A DNA stretch of 64,000 nt. It comes from Betaproteobacteria bacterium (GTDB lineage: Bacteria; Pseudomonadota; Gammaproteobacteria; Burkholderiales; Burkholderiaceae_C). This document shows, piece after piece, positions 1 to 8,741 of this stretch. The stretch spans positions 62,001 to 126,000 of the forward strand of contig JADJWD010000001.1 of the NCBI GenBank assembly GCA_016716535.1, in the 5' to 3' direction. How positions within the stretch are numbered: the stretch's first letter is position 1; every line of letters begins with the position of its first letter. Under the pieces are notes generated by a model. The model worked only from the letters and a program-made list of their open reading frames with translations. It made no database searches and was not told the DNA's origin. Both the position numbers and the translations under genes were made by a program.

Positions 1-289
1 CCTCGAAGTCGCGGTTGGCCAGGCGCAGCAGGATGCCCACCACCATGTCGGAGGCGGCGGCGCAGTCGAGTTCACGCGTCTGCAACGCGCTGACGACACC
101 GCGCCCGTCGGTGCTGTAGGTGAATTTGCCGCGTGTGTACTCGCACAAGGCGCGGAAGGCCTCGTCGGGCTCCATGTCGCCCGGCGCCACCGGGTCGCGC
201 AGCGCGTCGACGATCTCCTCGATGCGCTCGCGGTCGGCGTCGCCGAGCGCCTGGCTGCGCGGCGCCTGCAGCCACCCCTGGTAGTCCAT
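1..289 (-). CDS. Hypothetical protein, N-terminal part (runs off the left edge)
   Basis: The first 96 codons of a protein that continues beyond the window. I chose the ATG at 289 because a strong GAGGAGG ribosome site lies just upstream on the minus strand. The visible part is acidic, then has a segment around residues 70-95 with LQTRELDCAAASDMVV. Its Cys in a helix start after a short strand loosely recalls the nucleophile region of transglutaminase-like folds. That resemblance is weak and is inference only. It lies 30 bp downstream of the dehydratase gene on the same strand, so the two are probably cotranscribed. I do not recognise the family. Confidence 0.6.
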   Translation of the reverse strand, partial: MDYQGWLQAPRSQALGDADRERIEEIVDALRDPVAPGDMEPDEAFRALCEYTRGKFTYSTDGRGVVSALQTRELDCAAASDMVVGILLRLANRDFE

Positions 290-319
290 GGCGTTGGCCT
301 CCTCGTTGCAGAGCCGACT

Positions 320-2092
320 CTACCTTCGTGGCAGCCGCCGCTTCTCGCCCGGCGGCACCAGGAAGTCGAAGTCCACGCCACGGTCGGCCTGCAGGACCGA
401 CTCGAGAAACAGCCGGCGGTAGCCGCGTTCGGCCGTCGGTTCGGCGACCGGACTCGCGGCGGCCCGTGCCGCGCGTACTTCGTCGGGCACGAGCAGCGTC
501 AGCTCGCGGCGAGACACGCTCAGGCGGATGCGGTCGCCGCTTTGCACGAATGCCAGCGGCCCGCCCACCGCCGCCTCGGGCGTGACGTGCAGCACCACGG
601 TGCCGAAGGCCGTGCCGCTCATGCGGCCGTCGCTGATGCGCACGATGTCCTTCACGCCGGCGCGCGCCAGCATCTGCGGGATCGGCAGTGCGCCGGCCTC
701 GGGCATGCCCGGCGCGCCTTTGGGTCCGATGCGCTTCAAGACCAACACGTCGTCGGCGCGCACGTCGAGCGCCGGGTCGTCGATGCGCGCGGCGAGGTCC
801 GCTGCGTCCTCGAAGACCACCGCGCGGCCCTCGTGCTCCATCAACGCCGGGCTCGCGGCCGACACCTTCAGCAGCGCGCCGCCCGGCGCCAGATTGCCGC
901 GCAGCACGGCGATGCCGCCTTGCGGGTAGATCGGCCGTGAGAGCGGGCGAACGACGTCTTGCGCAAAGCCGGGCCCCGCTGCTTCGATGTTCTCGCCGAG
1001 CGTGCGGCCGGTCACCGTCAGTGCGTCGAGGTGCAGCAAAGGCTTCAACTCGCGCAGCAGCGTCGCCATGCCGCCGGCGGCGTGGAAGTCTTCCATGTAG
1101 TGCGCGCCGCTCGGCTTCAGGTCCAGCAGCACCGGCGTCTCGCGCCCCATGCGGTCCAGCGCGTCGAGGTCGAGCTCGAAGCCGCAGCGCCCGGCGATCG
1201 CCGCCAGGTGCACGACGGCGTTCGTCGAGCCGCCGATCGCCAGCAGCACCCGCATCGCGTTCTCGAACGCACGCTCGGTGAGGATGCTCGCAGGCACAAG
1301 CCGCGAGCGCGCGAGCTGCACGGCCTGCGCGCCGGTGGCCTCGGCAACGCGCATGCGCTCGGCCGTCACCGCCGGCGGGCTGGCGCTGCCGGGCATCGCA
1401 ACGCCGAGCGCTTCCGCGATGCAGGCCATCGTGCTGGCCGTCCCCATCACCGAACAGGTGCCGACACTCGGCACGAGCTGCTCGTTGACGGCGGCGATCG
1501 TCGCCGCGTCGGCTTCACCGGCGCGAAAACGCGCCCACCAGCGCCGGCAGTCGGTGCAGGCGCCGACCCGTTCGCCGGCGTGGCTGCCGGTGAGCATCGA
1601 GCCGGTGACGAGCTGGATCGCGGGCTTGCCGGCCGACGCGGCGGCCATCAACTGCGCCGGCACCGTCTTGTCGCAGCCGCCGACCAGCACCACCGCGTCC
1701 ATCGGCTGCGCGCCGATCATCTCCTCGGTGTCCATCGCCATCAGGTTGCGCAGCACCATGCTCGTGGGCGCCGCGAAGCTCTCGTGCAGCGAGATCGTCG
1801 GGAACTCCATCGGCAGGCCGCCGCCGAGCATGACGCCGCGCTTCACCGCATCGATCAACTGCGGCGCGTTGCCGTGGCAGGGGTTGTAGGCGCTGCCGGT
1901 GCTGGTGATGCCGATGACCGGCCGATCGAGCGCCGTGTCGCTGAAACCCGCGCCCTTGATGAACGCTTTGCGCAGAAAGAGCGAGAAGCCGGTGTCGCCG
2001 TAGCTGGTGAGGCCCTGGCGCATGCCGGTGGGGGCGGCGTCGGCCGCATTGGCCTCGCTGTGTTTGCGGTCTTTGTCGTCCTTGGCGTTCAT
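320..2092 (-). CDS. IlvD/Edd family dehydratase (sugar-acid or dihydroxy-acid dehydratase)
   Basis: A 590-residue Fe-S dehydratase that would remove water from a 2,3-dihydroxy acid to give a 2-keto-3-deoxy acid. Family motifs are in order: PCHGNAPQLIDAVKRGV near residue 75, GGCDKTVPAQLMAA with a cluster Cys, and GTCSVMGTASTMACIAEALG with a second conserved Cys. The last motif is closer to sugar-acid dehydratases such as L-arabonate dehydratase than to biosynthetic IlvD. The neighbouring divergent TAXI transporter and DHDPS-family gene (often a 2-keto-3-deoxy-acid dehydratase or aldolase) support an acid-sugar pathway. The first 23 residues are charged and precede the conserved MRQGLTSYG start, so an internal start is possible. 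The substrate is not determined. Confidence 0.88.
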   Translation of the reverse strand: MNAKDDKDRKHSEANAADAAPTGMRQGLTSYGDTGFSLFLRKAFIKGAGFSDTALDRPVIGITSTGSAYNPCHGNAPQLIDAVKRGVMLGGGLPMEFPTISLHESFAAPTSMVLRNLMAMDTEEMIGAQPMDAVVLVGGCDKTVPAQLMAAASAGKPAIQLVTGSMLTGSHAGERVGACTDCRRWWARFRAGEADAATIAAVNEQLVPSVGTCSVMGTASTMACIAEALGVAMPGSASPPAVTAERMRVAEATGAQAVQLARSRLVPASILTERAFENAMRVLLAIGGSTNAVVHLAAIAGRCGFELDLDALDRMGRETPVLLDLKPSGAHYMEDFHAAGGMATLLRELKPLLHLDALTVTGRTLGENIEAAGPGFAQDVVRPLSRPIYPQGGIAVLRGNLAPGGALLKVSAASPALMEHEGRAVVFEDAADLAARIDDPALDVRADDVLVLKRIGPKGAPGMPEAGALPIPQMLARAGVKDIVRISDGRMSGTAFGTVVLHVTPEAAVGGPLAFVQSGDRIRLSVSRRELTLLVPDEVRAARAAASPVAEPTAERGYRRLFLESVLQADRGVDFDFLVPPGEKRRLPRR

Positions 2093-2289
2093 TCAGCGAG
2101 CGTACCGCGCAAGGCCTGCCACCCCGCTGTCGTGATGGAAAGTCTGTAGCCGCTCTTGCGAGGGCCGATGCCAGAATGATTTGCATCTTGCGATCGGCCC
2201 TTCGACACGGGCCCTCGACAAGCTCGGTCCCTGCTCAGGGCGAACGGTGGGTGTGTTCGAACCCCTTGTTGTCTCGAAGGATCCCTCGC
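2093..2289. promoter_or_regulatory. Divergent intergenic region with promoter/operator potential
   Basis: A 197-bp region between the divergently transcribed dehydratase and TRAP operon. It carries GATGC...GCATC arms at 2167-2171 and 2183-2187 separated by 11 bp, which could be an operator for a LysR-type regulator. It also holds a copy of the dispersed repeat at 2198-2250. No convincing -35/-10 pair is visible. No regulator gene for this unit lies in the window. Confidence 0.35.
2198..2250. repeat. Dispersed TTCG...CTGAGC...GTCGAAG repeat, copy 1
   Basis: CCCTTCGACACGGGCCCTCG then ACAAGCTCGGTCCCTGCTCAG and GGCGAACGG: two half-units of the family found at seven loci in this window. It is intergenic here, upstream of the TRAP receptor gene. 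Confidence 0.7.
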
Positions 2290-3258
2290 ATGAAGCGCAT
2301 CACTTTCCTTGGCAGCCTCTTCGGCGCCTTCGTCGGCCTGGCCACGCTGGCGCTGCCGGCCGCGGCGCAGAACATCTCCATCGCCACCGGCGGCACGGGC
2401 GGCGTGTACTACCCGATGGGCGGCGGCATGGCCGCGGTGCTCTCCAAGCACGTGCCCGGCATGCAGGCCACCGCCGAGGTGACCGGCGGCTCGGTCGACA
2501 ACCTCAAGCTCATCGGCAGCGGCAAGCCCTACATCGGCCTGTCGATGGCCGACGCGGCGCTCGACGCCCACCGCGGCGACGACAAGTTCAAGGCCGGCAA
2601 GATCGGCGTGCGCACGCTGATGGTGCTGTACCCGAACCGCATGCACGTCGTCAGCGTCGACGGCAAGGGCGTGACGAAGCTCGCCGACCTGAAAGGCAAG
2701 CGCGTCTCCACCGGCAGCCCCGGCAGCGCGACCGAAGTGATGGCGTTCCGCATCATCGAAGCGGCGGGCCTGGACAAGGACAAGGACATGAAGCGCGAGC
2801 GGCTCGGTGTCGCCGAGTCCGTCAACGCCATCAAGGACGGCAAGATCGACGCGTTCTTCTGGGTCGGCGGGCTGCCCACGGCTGCCGTCACCGACCTCGC
2901 GAACACGCCGGGCACGAAGATCGTGATGGTCGACCACGCCGAGGTCGTGCCGGCGATGAACAAGAAGTACGGCAACCTCTACGTCGAGGACACGATCCCG
3001 CAGGCCACCTACAAGGGCATGGGCGCCGACAACAAGCAGGCGACGGTGATGAACATCCTCGTCGCGCACGAGAGCATGGACGACAAGACCGCCTACGCGA
3101 TCGTCAAGACCATCTTCGACAAGCGTGACGACTTGATCGCCGTGCACAAGGAAGCGGCCAACTTCAAGCTCGAGAACCAGAAGGCGGGCGCGACGCCGAT
3201 CCCGTGGCACCCCGGGGCGGTGAGGTACTTCGCCGAGAAGGGCGTCAAGCTGAACTGA
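2290..3258 (+). CDS. TRAP transporter solute-binding protein, TAXI family
   Basis: Periplasmic receptor of a TRAP transporter, 322 residues. I chose the ATG at 2290 over upstream in-frame starts because it begins directly with a signal peptide (MKRITFLGSLFGAFVGLATL, cleavage likely after ALPAAA). The mature part opens with ISIATGGTGGVYYPMGGG, the hallmark of TAXI receptors, and later shows KRVSTGSPGSATEVMAFRI and FFWVGGLPTAAV. It lies 27 bp before the fused permease gene. The ligand is unknown. From context it may be an organic or sugar acid. Confidence 0.93.
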   Translation: MKRITFLGSLFGAFVGLATLALPAAAQNISIATGGTGGVYYPMGGGMAAVLSKHVPGMQATAEVTGGSVDNLKLIGSGKPYIGLSMADAALDAHRGDDKFKAGKIGVRTLMVLYPNRMHVVSVDGKGVTKLADLKGKRVSTGSPGSATEVMAFRIIEAAGLDKDKDMKRERLGVAESVNAIKDGKIDAFFWVGGLPTAAVTDLANTPGTKIVMVDHAEVVPAMNKKYGNLYVEDTIPQATYKGMGADNKQATVMNILVAHESMDDKTAYAIVKTIFDKRDDLIAVHKEAANFKLENQKAGATPIPWHPGAVRYFAEKGVKLN

Positions 3259-3285
3259 CGCTCGCGGACTTCCCGTAGTCCCAAC

Positions 3286-5349
3286 GTGACCCCATCGCCG
3301 GGCACGCCCGAAGTCGTGGCCGGCGAGGCGACCGCAGCCGAAGCCTCGGTCGCCCGCGCCGAGCAATACATCGAAGCCGAAGAGGGCGCCGCCAACAAGC
3401 TCGGCGGCTGGCTCGGCGCGTTCGTCGCCATCGCGGCATTCGTGATGTCGGCGTTCCACCTCTACACGGCGTATGCGATCGTGCCGACGCAGACGCTGCG
3501 GCCCGTGCACGTGGGCTTCGTGCTCGCGCTTTGCATGCTGGTGTACCCGGTGGCCACGCGCTTTCGCCACCGCGTCATGTGGTGGGACTGGCTCGCCGCG
3601 GCGCTTTCGATCGCCATCGTCGTCTACCTCGTGCACGGCGGCGACGACTTCACCGACCGCAACACCGCGCCGCTGGCGTGGGACATCGCCTTCGGCGTGG
3701 CATTGATCGCGCTCGTGCTCGAAGGCATGCGCCGCACCACCGGCCTCGTGATGCCGGTGATCACGCTCGCCTTCATCGCCTACGCGCTGGCCGGCCCCTG
3801 GCTGCCGGCGCCGTGGACGCACAAGGGCTACGAGGTCGGGCGCCTCGTCGGCGTGATGTACATGACGCTCGAAGGCATCTACGGCGTCGCGATCGACGTC
3901 TCGTCGTCGCTGATCATCCTGTTCACGATCTACGGCGCGTTCCTGCAGTTCAGCGGCGCGGGCAAGTTCTACATCGACTTCTCGTTCGCCGCGATGGGCG
4001 GGCGGCCCACCGGCGCCGGCCGCACCGTGGTGCTCGCATCGTTCCTGCTCGGCGGCCCGTCGGGCTCGGGTGTGGCGACGACGGTGACGCTGGGCGCGGT
4101 CGCCTACCCGATGCTCGCGAAGGCCGGCTACGAGCGCAACGCCGCCGGCGGCCTGCTCGCCGCGGGGGGCCTGGGCGCGATCATCTCGCCGCCGGTGCTG
4201 GGCGCGGCCGCGTTCCTGATCGCCGAGTTCCTGAAGATCAGCTACCTCGACGTGCTGCTGATGGCGGTGATCCCGACCGCGATGTTCTACCTCGCGCTCT
4301 TCCTGATGGTCGAGCTCGACGCGCGCAAGTACGGCATGAAGCTCACGGCCTTCGAGCGCGTCGATTCGGTGTGGGCGCTGGTGCGCGGCTACGGCTTTCA
4401 CTTCCTGTCGCTGGTGGCGATCGTCGCCTTCATGCTGTGGGGCTTCTCGCCGGTGATGTCGGTGTTCTGGGCGACCGTCGTGGCGTTCGCGACGAGCTTC
4501 CTGCGCCGCGACACGGCGCTCGTCTCGTACGACCTCTTCCGCGGCCGCGGCGCGGTCGCGCAGCACGTCTTCGGCTCGCCGTTCGTCAAGGCGATGCAGG
4601 CCGGCTCGATCGGCATGCTCAACGTCGCGGCCACCTGCGCCGGCGCCGGCATCATCGTCGGCGTCGTCACGCTCACGGGCCTCGGCCTCAAGTTCAGCGG
4701 CATCGTCATCGACTACGCCGGCGGCTCGCTGCTGCTGACCGCCGTCTTCACCGCGCTCGTCGTCTGGATCGTCGGCCTCGCGGTGCCGGTGACGGCCAGC
4801 TACATCATCTGCGCCGTCGTTGCCGCGCCGGCACTCACCAAGCTTGGCGTGCCCGACTTTGCGGCGCACATGTTCATCTTCTATTACGCGGTGCTCTCGG
4901 AGGTGTCGCCGCCGACCGCGCTGTCGCCGTTCGCGGCCGCGGCCATCACCGGCGGCGACCCGTACAAGACGACGTTGCAGTGCTGGAAGTACACGGTGCC
5001 GGCGTTCCTGCTGCCGTTCATGTTCGTGCTCGAGCCGGCGGGGCTTGGGCTGCTGCTGATGGGCTCGACGAAGGCGCTCGCGAACGCCGACTGGGGCTCG
5101 ATCGCCATCGTCACCGCCACGGCGGCGGCGGGCATCGCGGCGCTCGCGGCCGGCTTCGCGGGCTGGGCGATCAAGCGCACGAACGTCGTCGAGCGCGGCC
5201 TCTTCATCGCCGCGGGTTTCGCGCTCGCGTACCCGGGCATCACCTCCGACATCATCGGCGTCGCGCTGGCCGCCGCCGCGCTCGTGCTGCAATGGCTGCG
5301 CAAGGGCGAGGCCGTGGTGCCCGCCCCGACCGCCAAGGAACCCAGATGA
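3286..5349 (+). CDS. TRAP transporter permease, fused 4TM/12TM (DctQM-type) protein
   Basis: 687-residue inner-membrane permease in which the small and large TRAP subunits are fused, as usual for TAXI systems. It starts at a GTG after the receptor gene, with a soluble first 40 residues. A small-subunit region follows, then the large-subunit core with conserved GGPSGSGVATTVTLGAVAYP and GGLGAIISPPVLGAAAFLIA. Near the C-terminus is SEVSPPTALSPFAAAAITGG. Its stop overlaps the next ATG (ATGA), so transport and the downstream enzyme are translationally coupled. Transport is driven by a sodium or proton gradient in this family. Confidence 0.93.
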   Translation: MTPSPGTPEVVAGEATAAEASVARAEQYIEAEEGAANKLGGWLGAFVAIAAFVMSAFHLYTAYAIVPTQTLRPVHVGFVLALCMLVYPVATRFRHRVMWWDWLAAALSIAIVVYLVHGGDDFTDRNTAPLAWDIAFGVALIALVLEGMRRTTGLVMPVITLAFIAYALAGPWLPAPWTHKGYEVGRLVGVMYMTLEGIYGVAIDVSSSLIILFTIYGAFLQFSGAGKFYIDFSFAAMGGRPTGAGRTVVLASFLLGGPSGSGVATTVTLGAVAYPMLAKAGYERNAAGGLLAAGGLGAIISPPVLGAAAFLIAEFLKISYLDVLLMAVIPTAMFYLALFLMVELDARKYGMKLTAFERVDSVWALVRGYGFHFLSLVAIVAFMLWGFSPVMSVFWATVVAFATSFLRRDTALVSYDLFRGRGAVAQHVFGSPFVKAMQAGSIGMLNVAATCAGAGIIVGVVTLTGLGLKFSGIVIDYAGGSLLLTAVFTALVVWIVGLAVPVTASYIICAVVAAPALTKLGVPDFAAHMFIFYYAVLSEVSPPTALSPFAAAAITGGDPYKTTLQCWKYTVPAFLLPFMFVLEPAGLGLLLMGSTKALANADWGSIAIVTATAAAGIAALAAGFAGWAIKRTNVVERGLFIAAGFALAYPGITSDIIGVALAAAALVLQWLRKGEAVVPAPTAKEPR

Positions 5350-6305
5350 AGACCCTCGATGCCGCCGCGCGCGGCGTGTACCTGATCACCGTCACCCCGT
5401 TCACCGACAGCGGCGCGCTCGACCTCGCGAGCACCGACCGCATGGTCGACTTCTGCCTGGACAAGGGCGTCTCCGGCCTCACCGTGCTCGGCATCATGGG
5501 CGAGGCGCCCAAGCTCACCGCCGAGGAGTCGCGCGTCTTCGTGCGCCAGGTGCTCGCACGCGTCGCCGGCCGCGTGCCGGTGGTCGTGGGCGTCTCGGCG
5601 CCCGGCTTCGCGCCGATGCGCGAACTCACCGAAAGCGTGATGGCGCTCGGCGCCTCGGGCGTGATGGTGGCGCCGCCTTCGACCGTGCGCACCGACGATC
5701 AGATCGCCGCCTACTTCGAGATGGTCAACGAGACGTTCTCGAAGATCGGCACGGGCGGCGCGGCCGTGCCGTGGGTGCTGCAAGATCACCCGGTCGCCAC
5801 CGGCGTGCAGATGACGGCCGGCGTCATCACGCGCGTGCTGAAGAACTCGCCTTCGTGCGTGATGCTCAAGCACGAAGATTGCCCGGGGCTGAACAAGCTG
5901 GCGGCGATTCGCGCGGCAAGCGACAAGAGTGAGATCCGGCACGTGTCGATCCTCTGCGGCAACGGCGGCGGCCTCTTTCTGCCCGAGGAACTCAGCCGCG
6001 GCGCCGACGGCGCGATGACCGGCTTCGCCTACCCCGAGATGATGGTCGACGTCTGCCGCGCGCACGAAAGCGGCCACGTCGAACGCGCGCACGATCTCTT
6101 CGACGCCTATCTGCCGCTGGCGCGCTACGAGCAGCAGCAGGGCATCGGGCTGGCGGTGCGCAAGCACCTGCTGGCAATGCGCGGCGTCATCGCGTCGGCG
6201 ATGGCCCGCCGGCCGGCGCCGAAGCTCTCGGCGGCGGACGTGGCCGACATCGAGCGGCTGGTGCGCAGGCAGGACAGGCGGCTGGCGGAGTTGGGGGCTG
6301 CGTAG
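5346..6305 (+). CDS. Dihydrodipicolinate synthase family lyase/dehydratase
   Basis: 319-residue class I aldolase-fold enzyme of the DHDPS/NAL family. It shows GIMGEAPKLT (the GxxGE substrate-carboxylate loop) near residue 50 and MLKHEDCPG with the Schiff-base lysine near residue 177. In the family the catalytic tyrosine usually lies in a YNxP motif. Here the aligned stretch is VLQDHPVATG, so a QD-x-P variant is used. Such variants occur in 2-keto-3-deoxy sugar-acid dehydratases as far as I recall. With the IlvD-type dehydratase it could form successive steps of an arabonate-like pathway. The exact substrate is inference. Confidence 0.87.
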   Translation: MKTLDAAARGVYLITVTPFTDSGALDLASTDRMVDFCLDKGVSGLTVLGIMGEAPKLTAEESRVFVRQVLARVAGRVPVVVGVSAPGFAPMRELTESVMALGASGVMVAPPSTVRTDDQIAAYFEMVNETFSKIGTGGAAVPWVLQDHPVATGVQMTAGVITRVLKNSPSCVMLKHEDCPGLNKLAAIRAASDKSEIRHVSILCGNGGGLFLPEELSRGADGAMTGFAYPEMMVDVCRAHESGHVERAHDLFDAYLPLARYEQQQGIGLAVRKHLLAMRGVIASAMARRPAPKLSAADVADIERLVRRQDRRLAELGAA

Positions 6306-6341
6306 GGCGGGTGATCGGTCAGGGCCGCAGGGGCCGCGGGC

Positions 6342-6414
6342 GTCGCGCTTCGGGGCGGGCCGAGGACGCCGGGCGGTTGTCGCGCTTCGGGCCGGGCCGA
6401 GGACGCCGGGCGGT
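6342..6414. repeat. 36-bp tandem duplication
   Basis: Two nearly identical 36-bp units at 6342-6377 and 6379-6414, starting GTCGCGCTTCGGG, differing at one base (G/C) and separated by one T. They lie in the 187-bp gap between the DHDPS-family gene and marR. They are GC-rich with no obvious coding or hairpin role. Confidence 0.8.
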
Positions 6415-6456
6415 GCCGGATCGGGGCATCGGGGTCCCGCGCGTTCTCTCCCCGCC

Positions 6457-6473
6457 TGATCAATCATTGATCA
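6457..6473. promoter_or_regulatory. Perfect palindromic operator for the MarR regulator
   Basis: TGATCAAT-C-ATTGATCA is a perfect 8-bp inverted repeat with a 1-bp centre, 19 bp before the marR start. It lies in an AT-rich island within very GC-rich DNA. MarR dimers typically bind such 16-20-bp palindromes over their own promoter, so autorepression of the whole efflux operon is likely. Binding is inferred. Confidence 0.7.
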
Positions 6474-6492
6474 TGCAACAATCCCCGGCGCC

Positions 6493-6990
6493 ATGCCCCG
6501 CGCCCGCAAGCCGCCGGATTTCTACCGCGCCGACACGATGCACAGCGACGACAGCGTCGGGCTGCTGTTCCGGCGCGTGCTCGCCTCGCTGACGCAAGAG
6601 GTCGACCGCCGCCTCGCGCCGCACGACCTGACGCATGCGCAGTGGGTGCCGCTGTACAAGCTTTTCCGCGGCGAGTGCACGACGAGCGCCGAACTGGCGC
6701 GTGATCTGCAGCTCGACCCGGCGGCGGTGACCCGCGCACTCGACCGGCTCGAAGCCAAGGGCCTCGTGCGGCGCACAAGATCACAGGCCGACCGGCGCGT
6801 CGTGCAGCTTGCACTCACCGCCGACGGCCGGCGTGTCGCGCCGATCGTGCCCGCGGCGCTCGCCGAGGTCTTCAATGCGCACCTCGCCGGCTTCTCGGCC
6901 GACGAGTGGGCGACACTGATCGAGCTGCTGCAACGCATGCTCAGCAACGGCGAGGCGCTGCGCGAGGCGGCGGTGGGGCAAAGGGCATGA
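6493..6990 (+). CDS. MarR family transcriptional regulator
   Basis: 165-residue winged-helix regulator. The DNA-binding part is visible as TTSAELARDLQLDPAAVTRA (helix-turn-helix) followed by LDRLEAKGLVRRTRSQADRR, the family's wing with its conserved D-R. It is first in an operon with an efflux lipoprotein, membrane fusion protein and MFS pump, like emrR/marR repressors of emrAB-type pumps. Its stop overlaps the ATG of the next gene (ATGA at 6987). The palindrome at 6457-6473 is the likely operator. Confidence 0.93.
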   Translation: MPRARKPPDFYRADTMHSDDSVGLLFRRVLASLTQEVDRRLAPHDLTHAQWVPLYKLFRGECTTSAELARDLQLDPAAVTRALDRLEAKGLVRRTRSQADRRVVQLALTADGRRVAPIVPAALAEVFNAHLAGFSADEWATLIELLQRMLSNGEALREAAVGQRA

Positions 6991-8699
6991 GGGCGCGCCG
7001 TTCGGCAACGAACACGAAGCGCGCAGGCGCCTTGGTTCCTCCGTTCGGGCTGAGCCTGTCGAAGCCCCCCCTGAGCTTGTCGAAGGGCCCCGTACTGCCA
7101 CCAGCGCTTCGACAAGCTCAGCGCGAACGGGGTCTGGAACTCGCGCGCGACGCGGCACTGACACCGGCGCTTCGACAGGCTCAGCGCGAACGGGGTCCAA
7201 GCATCGCGCTTGTCATCACGGCCGCGATCGCCGTCGCGCTCGCGCTTACCGCCTGTGCCCCGCTGCCGCCGCAACCGGCGGCGCCGCAACCGCGCACACC
7301 GGCACGCCTCGGCCTCGCCGAGCACACCGCGACGCCACGCCCGGCCGAGCAATGGTGGCGCGGCTTCGGTGACGCGGCGCTCGATGCGTGGGTCGAGCGC
7401 GCGCTTGCCGGGCAGCCGTCGCTCGCCGCGGCCGCGGCGCGCACGGCGCGGGCTGGCGCCGCAGTGTCGGCCGAGCGCGCGGCGGGGCGGCCGCAGCTCG
7501 ATCTCGAAGCCGATGTCGGCACGCAGCGCTACTCCGAGCACGGGCTCATCCCGCCGGCCGTCGCCGGCCAGGTGCGCGACAGCGCCACGGTGCAGCTGGC
7601 CGGCCGCTGGGAGATCGACTTCTTCGGCCGGCATCGCACGGCGCTTGCCGCCGCGCTCGGCCACGAGCGCGCGCTGGCCGCCGAGCAGCAGGCGGCGCGC
7701 ACGCTGCTCGCCGCCGAGGTGGTGCGCGCTTGGGTGCGGCTGGCCCGGCTGCACGACGAGCGCACGCTCGCCGAGCGAGCGCTGGCGCTGCGCGAGACGA
7801 TGCTGGCGCTGACGCGTCAACGCGAAGCCGCGGGCCTCGACAGCCGGCTCGAGCTGCGCCAGGCCGAGAGCGCGCTGCCCGACGCGCGCCGTCAGATCGA
7901 GGCGCTGGACGAGCAGATGACGCGGGCGCGGCACGCGCTTGCGGCGCTCGCCGGCGAGGCACCGGGTTCGATGGCGGCAACCTTCGCGTGGCCGGCGCCT
8001 TCATCACCCGCGGCATCGACACCGTCATCGGCGCAGTCTTCGCTGACCCCTTCGACAGCCCCCCGCCTCGCCCCGCTGCAAAGCCCCCCGCTGCCCACGC
8101 CACTCGGCGCCGACCTCCTCGGCCGCCGCGCCGATGTCGTCGCGGCGCGCTGGCGCGTCGAGGCGGCGACGCACGGCGTGGCGCTGGCGCGCGCGCAGTA
8201 CCTGCCGGACTTCGACCTCGTGGCCTTTGCCGGCTTCAACTCACTCGGCCTGAGCCGGCTGCTCGACCTCGGCAGCCGCAACCTCGGCGCGCGCGCCGCG
8301 CTGCGCCTGCCGGTGTTCGACGGCGGCCGGCTCGATGCGCAGCTCGGTGCGCGGCACGCCGACCTGGCCGCCGCGGTGGCCGCCTACGACGGCGCCGTCA
8401 TCGGCGCCGTGCGCGAGGCCGCTGACGCCGCGGCCAGCGTGCGCTCGCTGCAACGCCAGCGCGCCGAGCATGAGCAGACCCTCGCCGCCGCCGAGGCCGC
8501 GCTCGCTTTCGCGGCCGAACGGCAACGCGCCGGCATCGGCGGCGCGCTGCCGGTGCTGACGATCGAACTGCAGGTGCTGCAACAACGCCGCGCTGCCGCC
8601 GAACTGCACGCGCGCAGCCTCGATGCGCAGGCGCAGCTGATGGGTGCGCTCGGCGGCGGCTACGAAGAGCCGCCGGCCGCGCGGCGCGGCTCGGAGTAA
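6987..8699 (+). CDS. Efflux outer-membrane lipoprotein (NodT/OprM type)
   Basis: Outer-membrane factor of a tripartite pump, 570 residues from the ATG that overlaps marR. The lipobox LALTAC is at about residues 88-93, so lipidation at Cys93 is expected. The OEP repeats follow, for example WWRGFGDAALDAWVERAL and LLGRRADVVAARWRVEAATH. The n-region of the signal peptide is unusually long. About 50 of its residues are encoded by dispersed repeats at 7041-7200, giving LSLSK and ALRQAQRERG blocks. No other in-frame start lies between the repeats and the hydrophobic core. A proline/serine-rich segment at about residues 332-365 is also extra for the family. Confidence 0.85.
   Translation: MRARRSATNTKRAGALVPPFGLSLSKPPLSLSKGPVLPPALRQAQRERGLELARDAALTPALRQAQRERGPSIALVITAAIAVALALTACAPLPPQPAAPQPRTPARLGLAEHTATPRPAEQWWRGFGDAALDAWVERALAGQPSLAAAAARTARAGAAVSAERAAGRPQLDLEADVGTQRYSEHGLIPPAVAGQVRDSATVQLAGRWEIDFFGRHRTALAAALGHERALAAEQQAARTLLAAEVVRAWVRLARLHDERTLAERALALRETMLALTRQREAAGLDSRLELRQAESALPDARRQIEALDEQMTRARHALAALAGEAPGSMAATFAWPAPSSPAASTPSSAQSSLTPSTAPRLAPLQSPPLPTPLGADLLGRRADVVAARWRVEAATHGVALARAQYLPDFDLVAFAGFNSLGLSRLLDLGSRNLGARAALRLPVFDGGRLDAQLGARHADLAAAVAAYDGAVIGAVREAADAAASVRSLQRQRAEHEQTLAAAEAALAFAAERQRAGIGGALPVLTIELQVLQQRRAAAELHARSLDAQAQLMGALGGGYEEPPAARRGSE
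7041..7200. repeat. Dispersed repeat cluster, copy 2 (inside the lipoprotein gene)
   Basis: At least four half-units: TTCGGGCTGAGCCTGTCGAA, CTGAGCTTGTCGAAGGGC, and two GCTTCGACAGGCTCAGCGCG-like copies in the opposite orientation. The array is read in frame by the lipoprotein gene. Confidence 0.85.
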
Positions 8700-8741
8700 C
8701 GAGCAACGCGCAGCGCCGACACGCCAGCGCGAACGACTCAA

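Noticed and set aside
2089..5292. Minus-strand open frame of 1067 codons opposite the TRAP genes
   Set aside because: Product is Arg/His/Asp-rich with no family sequence; it is a GC-driven shadow of the TRAP permease and receptor.
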